Positions 36,087 to 43,544 of a stretch of DNA of 64,000 bases are shown here, one piece after another. This DNA comes from JAZDLX01 sp964538455 (lineage in GTDB: Bacteria; Electryoneota; Electryoneia; Electryoneales; Electryoneaceae). The DNA is taken from contig CAZIDZ010000006.1 of NCBI GenBank assembly GCA_964538455.1, positions 1 to 64,000 on the forward strand, read 5' to 3'. A model generated the notes under the pieces. It did not search any database and was not told the DNA's origin. It saw only the letters and a list, made by a program, of their open reading frames with translations. Numbering within the stretch: position 1 is the first letter of the stretch; each line of letters opens with the position of its first letter. The position numbers and the translations under genes were made by a program.

Positions 36087-37403
36087 TCACCTGCCAGTCG
36101 AGTACAGCAGCTCGGTCTCTGCCAGCCGTTCCTGTGAATACGCCTGGGCGAGGCTGATCTCGGCGGAAGCCAGATCGTCCTGTGCATCCAGCAGATCGCG
36201 TTCGCTGGCCTGCCCCTGCGTCCGCTTGCCTTCGATCAGCCCGTACCGCCGGCGCTCCAGATCGAGCCGCGAGGAAGCGGCCTCACGTTCCTTTCGGGAC
36301 GATTCCAAACGCGCCTTTGCGACCTGTTCGCGGGTTCTCCACACCTCCGACAGGGCGCGCTGCGACTGCACGAGGGTGTTCCTTGTGGCTCGGACGCTCT
36401 GCACCGCGAATTCCCTCGCGCTCCAGTCGAACACCGTCCAATTCAGGCTGATCCCCGCGGTGGCATACCCCATCCACTCGTTGGTGATGTAGTCCACCCC
36501 CGGTTTGCCGTAATTGTAGGCCGCCACGGCGGAGACGGTCGGGAGAAAGCTCCCCTTTGCCGCGTTGACACGCCGCTCGGCGCTGCGGCTGCGCAGATCG
36601 AACGCCTCGAGGTCGGGCCGCTGAGACGCGTCCGGAACGGCGGAGGAATCGACGATGGTCCGGGTCAACCCCTGATCGGCGACGATTTCCTCCCCGGTAC
36701 GTCCGATCACACGCCCTAGTTCCAACCGCGCCGAGCGTAGAATGGCTTCCGAGGCTGCGACCCTCTGTTCGCCCTCGCGGATGTGGGAGAGCAGGTTGAG
36801 CATGGTTTCCTCGTCCGCCATCCCGGCCTGCTGCATATGCTCGACATCCTGCTTGTGCCTCAGCAGCCTGTCGAGGGCGTTATGCGCGAGTTTGTTCGCT
36901 TCCCCCGCAGCGAGCGCTCGGAAATAGGCGTTTCGTACCTCGTAGAGTACGGTGAGACTGTCCGCTTCGAGGTCGCGCTCGGTGGCGGTCGCTTCGTAAC
37001 GGTTCGCCGCCTCCCAGGAGGTGAGGCTTCCGCCCGCGTACAACGGAGCGCGGAGGCTGAGCGCGAAGGAGTAGCTGGTGTTATCCCCGAATTGGATCGA
37101 CTGCCCCGCGGGCATCAGCGGGTTCGGCGGCAGGTTCAGCGACTGCACCTCGCTCACGTAGCTGGCGGTTCCCGTCGCGGCGAGGCTCGGCAGCCGTTGC
37201 GCACGGCTGGCGCGAGCTGAACTCTCGCTGGCATCCAGCCTGCTCCTGGCGGCGTCGAGGCGGGGAGAGGTGCTGAGCGCCTGCGAAATACACTCCGGCA
37301 GCGGGAGGGAGGTCTGCGCCCGAACCGATTGCCCGAGGAAGGCCATGAGAAATGCCAGTCCCAACGCAAACGATGTCTTGTTTTTCAAGAACGGTCGATG
37401 CAT
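36087..37403 (-). CDS. TolC-like outer-membrane efflux protein
   Basis: This 438-residue protein has a signal peptide (KTSFALGLAFLMAFLGQSVRAQ) and the two-fold helical repeat of outer-membrane efflux proteins, with LDAARSRLDASESSARASRA in the first half and FDLRSRSAERRVNAAKGSFLP in the second. SWEAANRYEATATERDLEAD and DWSAREFAVQSVRAT are helices of the periplasmic barrel. It forms the outer-membrane exit of the efflux system. Its start lies two bases upstream of the TetR stop region, so it is translated right after the regulator. Confidence 0.9.
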   Translation of the reverse strand: MHRPFLKNKTSFALGLAFLMAFLGQSVRAQTSLPLPECISQALSTSPRLDAARSRLDASESSARASRAQRLPSLAATGTASYVSEVQSLNLPPNPLMPAGQSIQFGDNTSYSFALSLRAPLYAGGSLTSWEAANRYEATATERDLEADSLTVLYEVRNAYFRALAAGEANKLAHNALDRLLRHKQDVEHMQQAGMADEETMLNLLSHIREGEQRVAASEAILRSARLELGRVIGRTGEEIVADQGLTRTIVDSSAVPDASQRPDLEAFDLRSRSAERRVNAAKGSFLPTVSAVAAYNYGKPGVDYITNEWMGYATAGISLNWTVFDWSAREFAVQSVRATRNTLVQSQRALSEVWRTREQVAKARLESSRKEREAASSRLDLERRRYGLIEGKRTQGQASERDLLDAQDDLASAEISLAQAYSQERLAETELLYSTGR

Positions 37404-37404
37404 T

Positions 37405-38190
37405 TCAACTCTCCTTCCGCGGTTCGATGCCGGAACGAAGGATCGACTCCCAGATCGGCCGGCGGATTTTCCAGGTCTCGTCCTCGAGAATTGATGTATT
37501 CGTCACCTGTTTGAACAGGGGGTCCACGATCAAGCTGGCATAGGCGATGGACAACACGAACTGAAACACACTGTTGAAATCAAATTCGCGAATCTCACCT
37601 TCATGCACTCCCTTTTCGTAGATGGGCTGAAACAGCTCCTTGAAACCTTTCGGTCCAAGAGGGCCAAAGCCCTCGATCATCTCCCGAATGCCCTCGCCGC
37701 CTGAAGCCATCTCGCGGCGCATGAACTTCATCCAGACGGGATGATCGCGCAGTGTGTCGATTATCAACAGGGGAAAGTTCACGACGAAATGGATCGGCGA
37801 TTTCTTGGCGTCAATTTTGGGTGCGATGGTGCCGAACAGCAGATACATCTGGGTGATCAGCACACGCTGGTAAAGCTGTCGCTTACTGCCGAAGTAATAG
37901 TGGATCATCGCTTGGTTGACCCCGGCGTGCTCCGCGATGTCACGGGTTGTTGCCGCATCGAATCCCTTCTCCGCAAAAACCACCCGCGCCGCTTCAATGA
38001 TCCGGTGGCGGGGTGAATCATCGGGGAGGGGAAGCAGCTCCTCGGGCACCTTCCGGAAAAAGTCCTTGATCTCTTCGTTGAGGAAGTCCCTTGTGAAGCG
38101 GGCGAACGCGTCGGATTCACCGTCGCCATTCTGCATAGCGTGTTGCGAGCGGCGATAATCGGCGCTGTCTTTTGTTTTGTCGTTGGCCAT
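37405..38190 (-). CDS. TetR-family repressor of the efflux operon (CecR-like)
   Basis: This 261-residue regulator has an N-terminal helix-turn-helix (IIEAARVVFAEKGFDAATTR, then IAEHAGVNQAMIHYYFGSKRQLYQ) preceded by an unusual 40-residue charged extension, and a C-terminal ligand domain with the DUF1956-like pattern of CecR/YbiH regulators. The ATG at 38190 is chosen for GAGG upstream; 38202 is also possible. It is the first gene of the efflux operon, and palindromic operators lie immediately upstream. It probably represses itself and the transporter until a substrate binds. Confidence 0.88.
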   Translation of the reverse strand: MANDKTKDSADYRRSQHAMQNGDGESDAFARFTRDFLNEEIKDFFRKVPEELLPLPDDSPRHRIIEAARVVFAEKGFDAATTRDIAEHAGVNQAMIHYYFGSKRQLYQRVLITQMYLLFGTIAPKIDAKKSPIHFVVNFPLLIIDTLRDHPVWMKFMRREMASGGEGIREMIEGFGPLGPKGFKELFQPIYEKGVHEGEIREFDFNSVFQFVLSIAYASLIVDPLFKQVTNTSILEDETWKIRRPIWESILRSGIEPRKES

Positions 38191-38207
38191 GGCTGGCCTC
38201 ATTTCTT

Positions 38208-38250
38208 AATCAATCGATTGATTTAGTCGAATGACTAAATCACGCGATTA
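38208..38250. promoter_or_regulatory. Overlapping palindromic operators for the TetR regulator
   Basis: AATCAATCGATTGATT (38208-38223) is a perfect palindrome and GATTTAGTC-gaat-GACTAAATC (38220-38241) is a second one sharing four bases with it. A third weaker AATC...GATT pair ends at 38250. They lie 18-60 bp upstream of the TetR start, where a promoter must be, so binding would block transcription. Confidence 0.65.
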
Positions 38251-38443
38251 AGATGCACTCGACTTGAGTCCGTTGTCAAGGGGCGGGAGATAAACACGAG
38301 AAGCGGATAAGTTGTGGGTTTAAGTCTTTGAGATACCTGGAGATCACCGCGCTCACCCGGCGATGATAGTTCCCTGCTGTTGTGGCAAACTGTGAATCCC
38401 CGCAAGAATTGCTGAGCCACTGCGACACTTCGAGGCAGGCAGC

Positions 38444-39193
38444 TTATTCCGGAACGGGTCCCTTTCCCCAAGGCGGAACCGAGAAATCCGGAGGGGGAGC
38501 GACGGTGATGAGACCTCCGGACGGCAGCGGAATCGGGACCGCGGCGGACATACCACCAGGGATTTTCACTCCGGCGGGAGGCGTATAGAGGGAATCGAGG
38601 GCGATTTTGACCCACGCCACCGGGAGGTCAGGCGTAGCTCCTGGTGTTTCGGGAACGCCGATCGAACCCTCCTGAACGTATACCCCCGAGGATGCGGTGA
38701 TCGTTTTCGGCTTCTCCTTGACGACAATCCGTTCCGCAGTGGATTTCGGAGGCTCGGCCGGGCGCACCAGAGTGCCTCCCTGTTCGATGGTGACGAGCAC
38801 ACCGTTGCGCATTTGCGGAACTCCGCCCGCCGAGACGACGGCGGGAATCGTCATCGTGATGGGTGGCATCGACGGCGGGAGCACGATCCAGTATCCCCTC
38901 CCGGCTTCGAGAGATTTCAGGTTTCCCCGCCACCGTTTCCGTTTCGTGTCGAAGTAGCAGCCCTGTGCCGGTTCCGCGTCGGCGGTGAGCATTCGGGTGG
39001 ACGCCGCCCAGGACGCCGATCCCGGGAGTTTCGTGCCGAGCAGGGAATCGGGGGAGGCTGATTTCGGAAGTTGGCTGAAGGTGATGTAGGTCGGGCCGGG
39101 CATCAAGGTCACGGTTGACCTCTTCGGTGCTTCTTCCGCAAAAATGACTGTGGTGGCGAGCACGACCGCAAGGCAGGGGAGTACGCGTCTCAT
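38444..39193 (-). CDS. Secreted protein of unknown function
   Basis: This 249-residue protein has a signal peptide (RRVLPCLAVVLATTVIFAEE) and no recognised domain. The mature part is Pro/Ser/Val-rich, with GRGYWIVLPPSMPPITMTIP resembling a beta-rich unit, and three Pro-rich segments towards the C-terminus. The ATG follows AGGAGGG. It lies alone, between the efflux operon regulator and a divergent S4 gene. The TATCTTAG element at 39222-39227 (minus) is close upstream and could be its -10. Confidence 0.7.
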   Translation of the reverse strand: MRRVLPCLAVVLATTVIFAEEAPKRSTVTLMPGPTYITFSQLPKSASPDSLLGTKLPGSASWAASTRMLTADAEPAQGCYFDTKRKRWRGNLKSLEAGRGYWIVLPPSMPPITMTIPAVVSAGGVPQMRNGVLVTIEQGGTLVRPAEPPKSTAERIVVKEKPKTITASSGVYVQEGSIGVPETPGATPDLPVAWVKIALDSLYTPPAGVKIPGGMSAAVPIPLPSGGLITVAPPPDFSVPPWGKGPVPE

Positions 39194-39331
39194 CAAACCC
39201 TCCTGGGAGCTGAACACTACTAAGATAGCCCACGGAAGGGAACTCAACTCAAGCGTCGGGGGCCGATTCAAGCCTTGCCCGGAGGGGGTTGAAATCGTAG
39301 CTTCCCCTCCGGCATCACGGAGGGTGTTTCG

Positions 39332-39715
39332 ATGGCCGGCGGAGACCGCCTGGACCAGGTACTTTTCCGCGTGAGGCTGTTCAAGAGCAGGAGCCGGGCG
39401 ACTGACGCGTGCAAGCAGGGGAGAGTGCTGGTCAACGGCTCTGCTGCGAAGTCGTCCTCGCTCGTCCACGCCGGAGACCAGCTGAGCATTCGGGAAAAGG
39501 GGTTGTACCGGGAGATCCGCCTGCTTGAACTGCCGGGCAAGAACATGTCGAAAGCTGAAGCCCGGGAACTCTGGAAAGATGAGACACCCGAGGAGGTGGT
39601 GCGCCAGCGCGAGGAGCTCGCAATGGCTCAGCGGGTGAAACCCCCGTTCCACGATCAGGGCGCCCGCCCGACGAAAAAACAGAGGCGGGAATTGGAAAAG
39701 GTGCGGCGTCGTTGA
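39332..39715 (+). CDS. S4-domain RNA-binding protein (Hsp15-like)
   Basis: This 127-residue protein begins with an S4 RNA-binding fold (DRLDQVLFRVRLFKSRSRATDACKQGRVLVNGSAAKSS), then a basic tail (ARPTKKQRRELEKVRRR). This matches Hsp15/HslR, which returns stalled 50S subunits carrying nascent chains to the cycle in E. coli. The ATG follows GGAGGG. It is followed after 28 bp by the EIIA gene and may be co-transcribed. Confidence 0.85.
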   Translation: MAGGDRLDQVLFRVRLFKSRSRATDACKQGRVLVNGSAAKSSSLVHAGDQLSIREKGLYREIRLLELPGKNMSKAEARELWKDETPEEVVRQREELAMAQRVKPPFHDQGARPTKKQRRELEKVRRR

Positions 39716-39743
39716 ACGAGCCAGTCGAAACGGACGGTGTTGG

Positions 39744-40205
39744 ATGAAAACAGTTGCATTGAGTGCTCTGCTGACGGAAGATGTTGTTTTTCTTGATTTG
39801 AACGCGACCAGCCCCGAAGAGGTGATACGCCACCTGGGAGACAAACTAGACAGCCACGCCGCCGTCAAGGATGCCCACCGTCTCGTCGAAGACGCGCTGA
39901 AACGCGAGCAGGAACTCCCCACCGGTCTCGAACACGGCATCGCGATGCCGCACGCCCGCACCGACGCGGTGAAGAGCATCGTCTGCGCCTTCGCTCGTCT
40001 TGGTGAACCTCTTAATTTTCAAGCACCTGACGACACTCTCAGTGACCTCGTATTCTTTTCCGCGGTGCCTGCGGACGGCCTCGACAGCTACCTTCACATC
40101 ACTGCCGCCCTGGTGCGGCGTCTCTCAAAGGCGGAGGTCCGTGAGGCGCTGCGCAGCGCCTCCGAACCGGCCGATGTAATCGCTCTTCTGGCGGGAAATC
40201 ACTAA
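39744..40205 (+). CDS. PTS EIIA-type protein (PtsN-like)
   Basis: This 153-residue protein has the fold of the fructose/mannitol EIIA family, with the phosphorylated His in GLEHGIAMPHARTD. The C-terminal part (LHITAALVRRLSKAEVREALRSA) is typical of PtsN, which regulates nitrogen and potassium balance rather than importing sugar. No EIIB or EIIC gene is near, which supports a regulatory role. The ribosome-binding site is weak. Confidence 0.85.
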   Translation: MKTVALSALLTEDVVFLDLNATSPEEVIRHLGDKLDSHAAVKDAHRLVEDALKREQELPTGLEHGIAMPHARTDAVKSIVCAFARLGEPLNFQAPDDTLSDLVFFSAVPADGLDSYLHITAALVRRLSKAEVREALRSASEPADVIALLAGNH

Positions 40206-40271
40206 CCCGTGTTTTTTCTGCAAAGTTGACTTTTTCTCCCCGTAGGCAGCTGGCGCAAATCCCGAATCCAC

Positions 40272-40299
40272 TAAAGTTTCAACGGCTAACTGCCGATAG
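40272..40299 (+). promoter_or_regulatory. Sigma-28-like promoter upstream of the merR-type gene
   Basis: TAAAGTTT (40272-40279) and GCCGATAG (40292-40299) are separated by 12 nt. The enterobacterial FliA consensus is TAAAGTTT-N11-GCCGATAA, so 15 of 16 bases match with spacing one longer. The start codon lies 97 bp downstream. No flagellar gene is present nearby. Confidence 0.5.
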
Positions 40300-40359
40300 G
40301 ACCATTGGATGCCGTCCCTACTGGCAAGGGCGGACGGTAACCTATGTGAGTCATTCGAC

Positions 40360-40376
40360 CGGGGGAGATACCCCCG
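40360..40376 (+). promoter_or_regulatory. GC hairpin in the merR-type leader
   Basis: CGGGGG (40360-40365) pairs with CCCCCG (40371-40376) around AGATA. It sits just 5' of the ribosome-binding sequence GGAAGGAAGG, so it may influence translation of the regulator. Confidence 0.45.
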
Positions 40377-40395
40377 CCGGAAGGAAGGACGCGTC

Positions 40396-40806
40396 ATGGC
40401 AGCAGACCAAACTCCGGACTCCGGCCGCGCCCTCTATTCGATCAGCCAGGTCAATGCGTTGACCGGCGTGAGTACTCCGACGCTTCGAAAATGGGAATCG
40501 GCTTTTCGTGAGTACCTGCAGGTTGTCCGCACCAGCGGAGGCCAGCGCCGGTTCAATCAGGAAGCGGTGGAAAAGATCGAACTGCTGAAGCAGTTGATTT
40601 ACGAGGAGGGACTTTCGCTCGAAGGTGCGCGGATGAGGCTTGAACGCCTCGATGTCGGCGGCCTCGAGCAAGAGATCAATGCGGATCCAACGATTGAGAA
40701 GCTTTCGGAAATGGTGACGGATTTGCTCCTCGAAAAGCTGTTTCGGTCGGGTTTGAGCCCGGGGACTCTCGGGTTCGGCAGACCCAGCGGTCATCTCAAC
40801 GGCTGA
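40396..40806 (+). CDS. MerR-family transcriptional regulator
   Basis: This 136-residue regulator has a MerR helix-turn-helix and wing: YSISQVNALTGVSTPTLRKWE, then SGGQRRFNQEAVEKIELLKQLI. The C-terminal part is short and lacks the cysteines used for metal sensing. The ATG at 40396 follows GGAAGGA. It has a sigma-28-like promoter upstream, and a possible structured RNA and a strong terminator downstream. Confidence 0.88.
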   Translation: MAADQTPDSGRALYSISQVNALTGVSTPTLRKWESAFREYLQVVRTSGGQRRFNQEAVEKIELLKQLIYEEGLSLEGARMRLERLDVGGLEQEINADPTIEKLSEMVTDLLLEKLFRSGLSPGTLGFGRPSGHLNG

Positions 40807-40814
40807 ATCCTGAA

Positions 40815-40910
40815 TGCGGAGGTCCCGCAGAAAGGGAGAACCGGGTAAGCCCGGTTCGGACAGTTGGCTAGCGATTTAAGCGTGATGCCGCTGTCGCCAG
40901 GGATCCCTTG
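40815..40910 (+). ncRNA. Candidate structured RNA (three-way junction) in the merR-type 3' region
   Basis: Several helices nest: TGCGG/CCGCA (40815-40819 with 40825-40829), then AAGGGA (40832-40837) with TCCCTT (40904-40909) closing a junction. This encloses GAACCGGG/CCCGGTTC (40838-40845 with 40850-40857, loop TAAG) and GACAG/CTGTC (40859-40863 with 40891-40895). It is followed about 50 bp later by a terminator, so it would be the 3' part of the regulator transcript or a separate small RNA. No known RNA family was recognised. Pairing was done by eye. Confidence 0.35.
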
Positions 40911-40956
40911 AAATCAGCTATTGAGAAACCAGTAAAGCGGTCATCGGTGTCTTCGG

Positions 40957-40981
40957 AAAAGCAGCCCTCAGGGCTGCTTTT
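40957..40981. terminator. Bidirectional terminator between merR-type and cvpA genes
   Basis: AAAAGCAGCCCT (40957-40968) and AGGGCTGCTTTT (40970-40981) are complementary, with A and T runs on both sides, so it can stop transcription from both directions. The stop codon of the convergent cvpA gene (40968-40970) lies in the loop. Confidence 0.8.
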
Positions 40982-41762
40982 CTGGGTTTAGGCCGACACT
41001 CAACTGACGCCAGAACAGACGCGCCTTTTCGGTGGAGGTGGTGTTGGTGTCCTCGAGGATCTGGACGAGAATGTCCTGGGTTTCTGGATCGAGATCGTAG
41101 TTCTTTGGCAGCTTCAACGCCGGCTCGCCGCGCAGGATCTGATCCACGGGGAGGTCGATCTGCCCCTGCCGCGCCTGTTCGAGCAGGGCAGGGAGCAGCC
41201 CGGGCTGGTCGGTGGCGATGTGCACGGCCTCCTCGTTCACCCCCGCCGCCCGCAGCCACTTCGCCATCGCCTGAGTGGATGAAACCGGCTCGAAATCCGC
41301 CGCGTCGCGCACCACCTGAGAGCCGAGCCAGAACCATGAGGAAAACTGCCCGCGTGAAGCGTACTCCCCGATCGCCTTGGACCAGGGCGTCAGCGACAGC
41401 AGCAGAAAAACCGCGAGCACGATCAGCAGCGCCTTGACCAGGCCGAAGCCGGCGCCGAGGGCACGGTCGAACCCGGCGAGGTTGATCGAGTGGAGTGCGG
41501 TGCGGAGAAATTGCGCTGCGAGACGGACCAGCGCCGCCGCCACGATGAACAGTAGGACCGCCGCGATCACCCCCGAAAGCCAGCGGTTGATCGGACTATT
41601 GCTCGCCAACCAGAGCCCGAGCACGGGGCCGAGCAGGCGAGCGGCGAAGTACCCCGCCAACAATGCTACGAGGTCGAACAGCTCGAGTAAAAATCCGCGG
41701 AAAAGCCCGCGGATGAAGAAATAGCCGAACAGGCCGAGCAGCACCCAGTCGAGAATTGTCAC
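40968..41762 (-). CDS. CvpA-family membrane protein
   Basis: This 264-residue protein has the CvpA/colicin V production domain: ILDWVLLGLFGYFFIRGLFRG, then three more helices to about residue 130, with the conserved FDRALGAGFGLVKALL. The rest is a soluble, acidic extension of about 120 residues, longer than in minimal CvpA proteins. Its function is not established. It overlaps YqeY by four bases and ends in the terminator loop. Confidence 0.85.
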   Translation of the reverse strand: MTILDWVLLGLFGYFFIRGLFRGFLLELFDLVALLAGYFAARLLGPVLGLWLASNSPINRWLSGVIAAVLLFIVAAALVRLAAQFLRTALHSINLAGFDRALGAGFGLVKALLIVLAVFLLLSLTPWSKAIGEYASRGQFSSWFWLGSQVVRDAADFEPVSSTQAMAKWLRAAGVNEEAVHIATDQPGLLPALLEQARQGQIDLPVDQILRGEPALKLPKNYDLDPETQDILVQILEDTNTTSTEKARLFWRQLSVGLNPEKQP

Positions 41763-42223
41763 GCTCCGCCTCCCAGCTTTCGAGTCACGATTTCACGCAC
41801 GACGTTGCCGTTCGCCCTCCCGGCAACCTGCTGCATCACCGGTCCCATCACTTTGCCGAGATCCTTTGGGGAATTGGCTCCCGCCGCGGCAATCTGCTCG
41901 TCCACCAGCTTCTCGATCTCTTCGGTGGACAGTTGGGTGGGGAGCAACTCCTCGCAGAGGGCGATTTCCACTTCAGCGCCCGCCGCCAACTCCTCACGTC
42001 CTGCGTCGCGATATTGTTCGAGCGCGCCCGTCATCTTTTTCTTGTACGATGCGAGCGCGGCGATCGCGTCTTTCTCTTCGAGCGGGCCGCTCTTCTTCGT
42101 GCGCTCGGTGGTGATCACGCTTTTCAGAGCGCGAAGAGCCATGAGCCGGCGTTTGTCGCCGGATTTCATGGCTCCCTTCAACAACTCGGAAAGCTTTGCT
42201 TCGTAATCGGTCGCGGATGCCAT
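41759..42223 (-). CDS. GatB/YqeY domain protein
   Basis: This 154-residue helical protein belongs to the YqeY family, related to the tRNA-binding tail of GatB: LKGAMKSGDKRRLMALRALKS, later EELLPTQLSTEEIEKLVDEQI and LGKVMGPVMQQVAGRANGNVV. It follows the ribosomal protein S21 gene by 50 bp and overlaps cvpA. The rpsU-yqeY arrangement is common in bacteria. Confidence 0.92.
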   Translation of the reverse strand: MASATDYEAKLSELLKGAMKSGDKRRLMALRALKSVITTERTKKSGPLEEKDAIAALASYKKKMTGALEQYRDAGREELAAGAEVEIALCEELLPTQLSTEEIEKLVDEQIAAAGANSPKDLGKVMGPVMQQVAGRANGNVVREIVTRKLGGGA

Positions 42224-42273
42224 TGTCTGCCTCCACGCCGTCGATGCGAGATGCGCGGGGAGGTCCCCCGGTC

Positions 42274-42483
42274 TCAGGGACGGCCTTTGCGATCGATCGC
42301 CGCCTGCATTTTGCGCACTTTGCGCCGGGCAATGTTCGACTTGCGCTTGCGCGCCTCGCTGGGCTTCTCATAGCGCTGATGCTTGCGAATCTCAGCCATC
42401 AGGCCGGATTTCTCACAACTCTTGAGAAAACGCTTGAATCCCTTCTCGAACGGTTCGCCTTCACGCAGCTTCACGAACGGCAC
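42274..42483 (-). CDS. rpsU: Ribosomal protein S21
   Basis: This 69-residue basic protein matches S21 throughout: VKLREGEPFEKGFKRFLKSCEKSG, then RRYEKPS-like RYEKPSEARKRKSNIARRK. The GTG at 42483 is chosen: it gives the usual MPFVKL start and has GAGGTG at the right distance. An in-frame GTG at 42492 would overlap that ribosome-binding sequence. Confidence 0.93.
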   Translation of the reverse strand: MPFVKLREGEPFEKGFKRFLKSCEKSGLMAEIRKHQRYEKPSEARKRKSNIARRKVRKMQAAIDRKGRP

Positions 42484-42608
42484 TAAAATCACCTCTTTCG
42501 GGCGTTATCGATGACCTCCGGCGGCACCACGCCTGCCGGATTCTTTAAGGCGGGACAAGATAAGGCCGGGTCCCGGGGCAATCAATGGCTGAACCGCGCC
42601 GGTCTCCC

Positions 42609-42702
42609 GGAAAAAGAGTGACAGTAACCTTTTTTCGCAAATGACGATAGCCGGCTATTCTGACCGGATACGTCGAAAAAGGGTTACTGTCACTCTTTTT
42701 CC
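42609..42702. repeat. GTGACAGT palindrome, copy 2
   Basis: GGAAAAAGAGTGACAGTAAC begins the left arm (42609-42637); the right arm (42674-42702) is complementary over 29 bp with one mismatch. It is the first element of a 560-bp block of repeats between rpsU and the HIT gene. Confidence 0.85.
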
Positions 42703-42708
42703 TGAGGA

Positions 42709-42746
42709 TGTCATTGCGAGGCCACATCAGTTTGTGGCCGAAGCAA
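42709..42746. repeat. TGTCATTGCGAGGCC element
   Basis: TGTCATTGCGAGGCCACA is followed by TGTGGCCGAAGCAA, forming a GGCCACA/TGTGGCC hairpin. Similar TGTCATTGCGAG...GAAGCAA units are a known type of dispersed repeat in several bacterial phyla. Confidence 0.6.
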
Positions 42747-42768
42747 ACTCGCTTTTTACCGCTTGCAC

Positions 42769-42821
42769 GCAATTCGGGACAGTCCCTCTAAAAGTCAACT
42801 TCTTAGGGACAGTCCAGAATT
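42769..42821. repeat. GGGACAGTCC pair
   Basis: Two GGGACAGTCC units (42777 and 42812 regions) lie in direct orientation, each itself nearly palindromic (GGGAC-A-GTCC), within flanks AATTC and GAATT. It looks like a damaged or differently built member of the GGGACAGT family. Confidence 0.5.
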
Positions 42822-43054
42822 GCTCACGTCGACGGGTGGCCCGGCCAGCTCGCCTGCTCGTTGAAACTTGATGATGGCGGGATGGCCGGATTTCTACTAA
42901 AGGCTCTCCAGCGCCTGGCCCGGGTGGCTTGTTCACCCAGGTTTCAATCAGTCCTAAACGTAATCGAGGATCCCTGCAAACCAACAAGAACAAGGCGGGC
43001 ACGGAGGCCCGCCCTACTCTTGATATGTGGCGCGCTGGGTGGCCCGGAGCAATG

Positions 43055-43167
43055 GTGACTGTTACCAAGCCGTTGAGGTTTAGGAGCAACTGTCACCGTT
43101 GTACGGGAGAAAAGGTGACAGTCACTTTGAAACGGAAACATCTTGGTGACAGTCACCTTATCTTCCG
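43055..43167. repeat. GTGACAGT/GTGACTGT palindrome cluster
   Basis: Four related ends occur within about 110 bp: GGTGACTGTTACC (43055), CAACTGTCACC (about 43087), GGTGACAGTCAC (about 43114) and GGTGACAGTCACC (about 43145). They can pair in several ways, as if two or three palindromes had been joined or had lost their inner arms. Confidence 0.7.
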
Positions 43168-43190
43168 ACTTTTATCTTCTTGCTTGCGTC

Positions 43191-43544
43191 TTACCCCGGC
43201 GGCCAGGTCATCCGGCGTCCGCCGAGCAGGTGGAGGTGGACGTGGAAAACGTCCTGGCCCGCGTCCGACATGGTGTTGAAAACGAGGCGGTAGCCGCTCT
43301 CACTGACTCCCTTGTCCTTGGCGATCTGCTTCGCCGCCAGGACCAGCTCGCCGATCAACTGCGCGTGCTCCGGCTGGAAATCGTTCACCGTCGCCACGTT
43401 CGATTTCGGGACGATCAGGACGTGAACCGGCGCTTTCGGGTTGATGTCGTCGAAGGCGAGCACATGATCCGTCTCGTAGACGATGTCTGCCGGGATTTCA
43501 CGCCGGATAATCTTGGCGAATACGCCATTTTCGTCGTACTGCAT
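43191..43544 (-). CDS. HIT-family (histidine triad) nucleotide-binding protein
   Basis: This 117-residue protein has the HIT fold with CxxC replaced by FAKIIRREIPADIVYETD, the strand VHVLIVPKSNVATVND and the triad HVHLHLLGGR. It is in the HINT/protein kinase C inhibitor group that hydrolyses AMP-lysine-type phosphoramidates. The ATG at 43544 is chosen for GGGGG upstream and the normal family start; an upstream in-frame start at 43574 is unsupported. Confidence 0.92.
   Translation of the reverse strand: MQYDENGVFAKIIRREIPADIVYETDHVLAFDDINPKAPVHVLIVPKSNVATVNDFQPEHAQLIGELVLAAKQIAKDKGVSESGYRLVFNTMSDAGQDVFHVHLHLLGGRRMTWPPG

Noticed and set aside
38490..39979. Long minus-strand frame reaching 39979 in front of the secreted protein
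   Set aside because: The part beyond 39193 is antisense to the S4 and EIIA genes; the ATG at 39193 has AGGAGGG and a signal peptide.
40272..40806. Metal-responsive MerR regulator
   Set aside because: The short C-terminal part has no cysteines, and no metal transporter is adjacent.
40838..40857. GAACCGGG/CCCGGTTC hairpin as a terminator of the merR-type gene
   Set aside because: No T run follows; a much better terminator lies at 40957. It is reported as part of the candidate RNA.
42609..43167. CRISPR array
   Set aside because: The repeated sequences are inverted pairs with unequal spacing, not direct repeats with uniform spacers; no cas gene is present.
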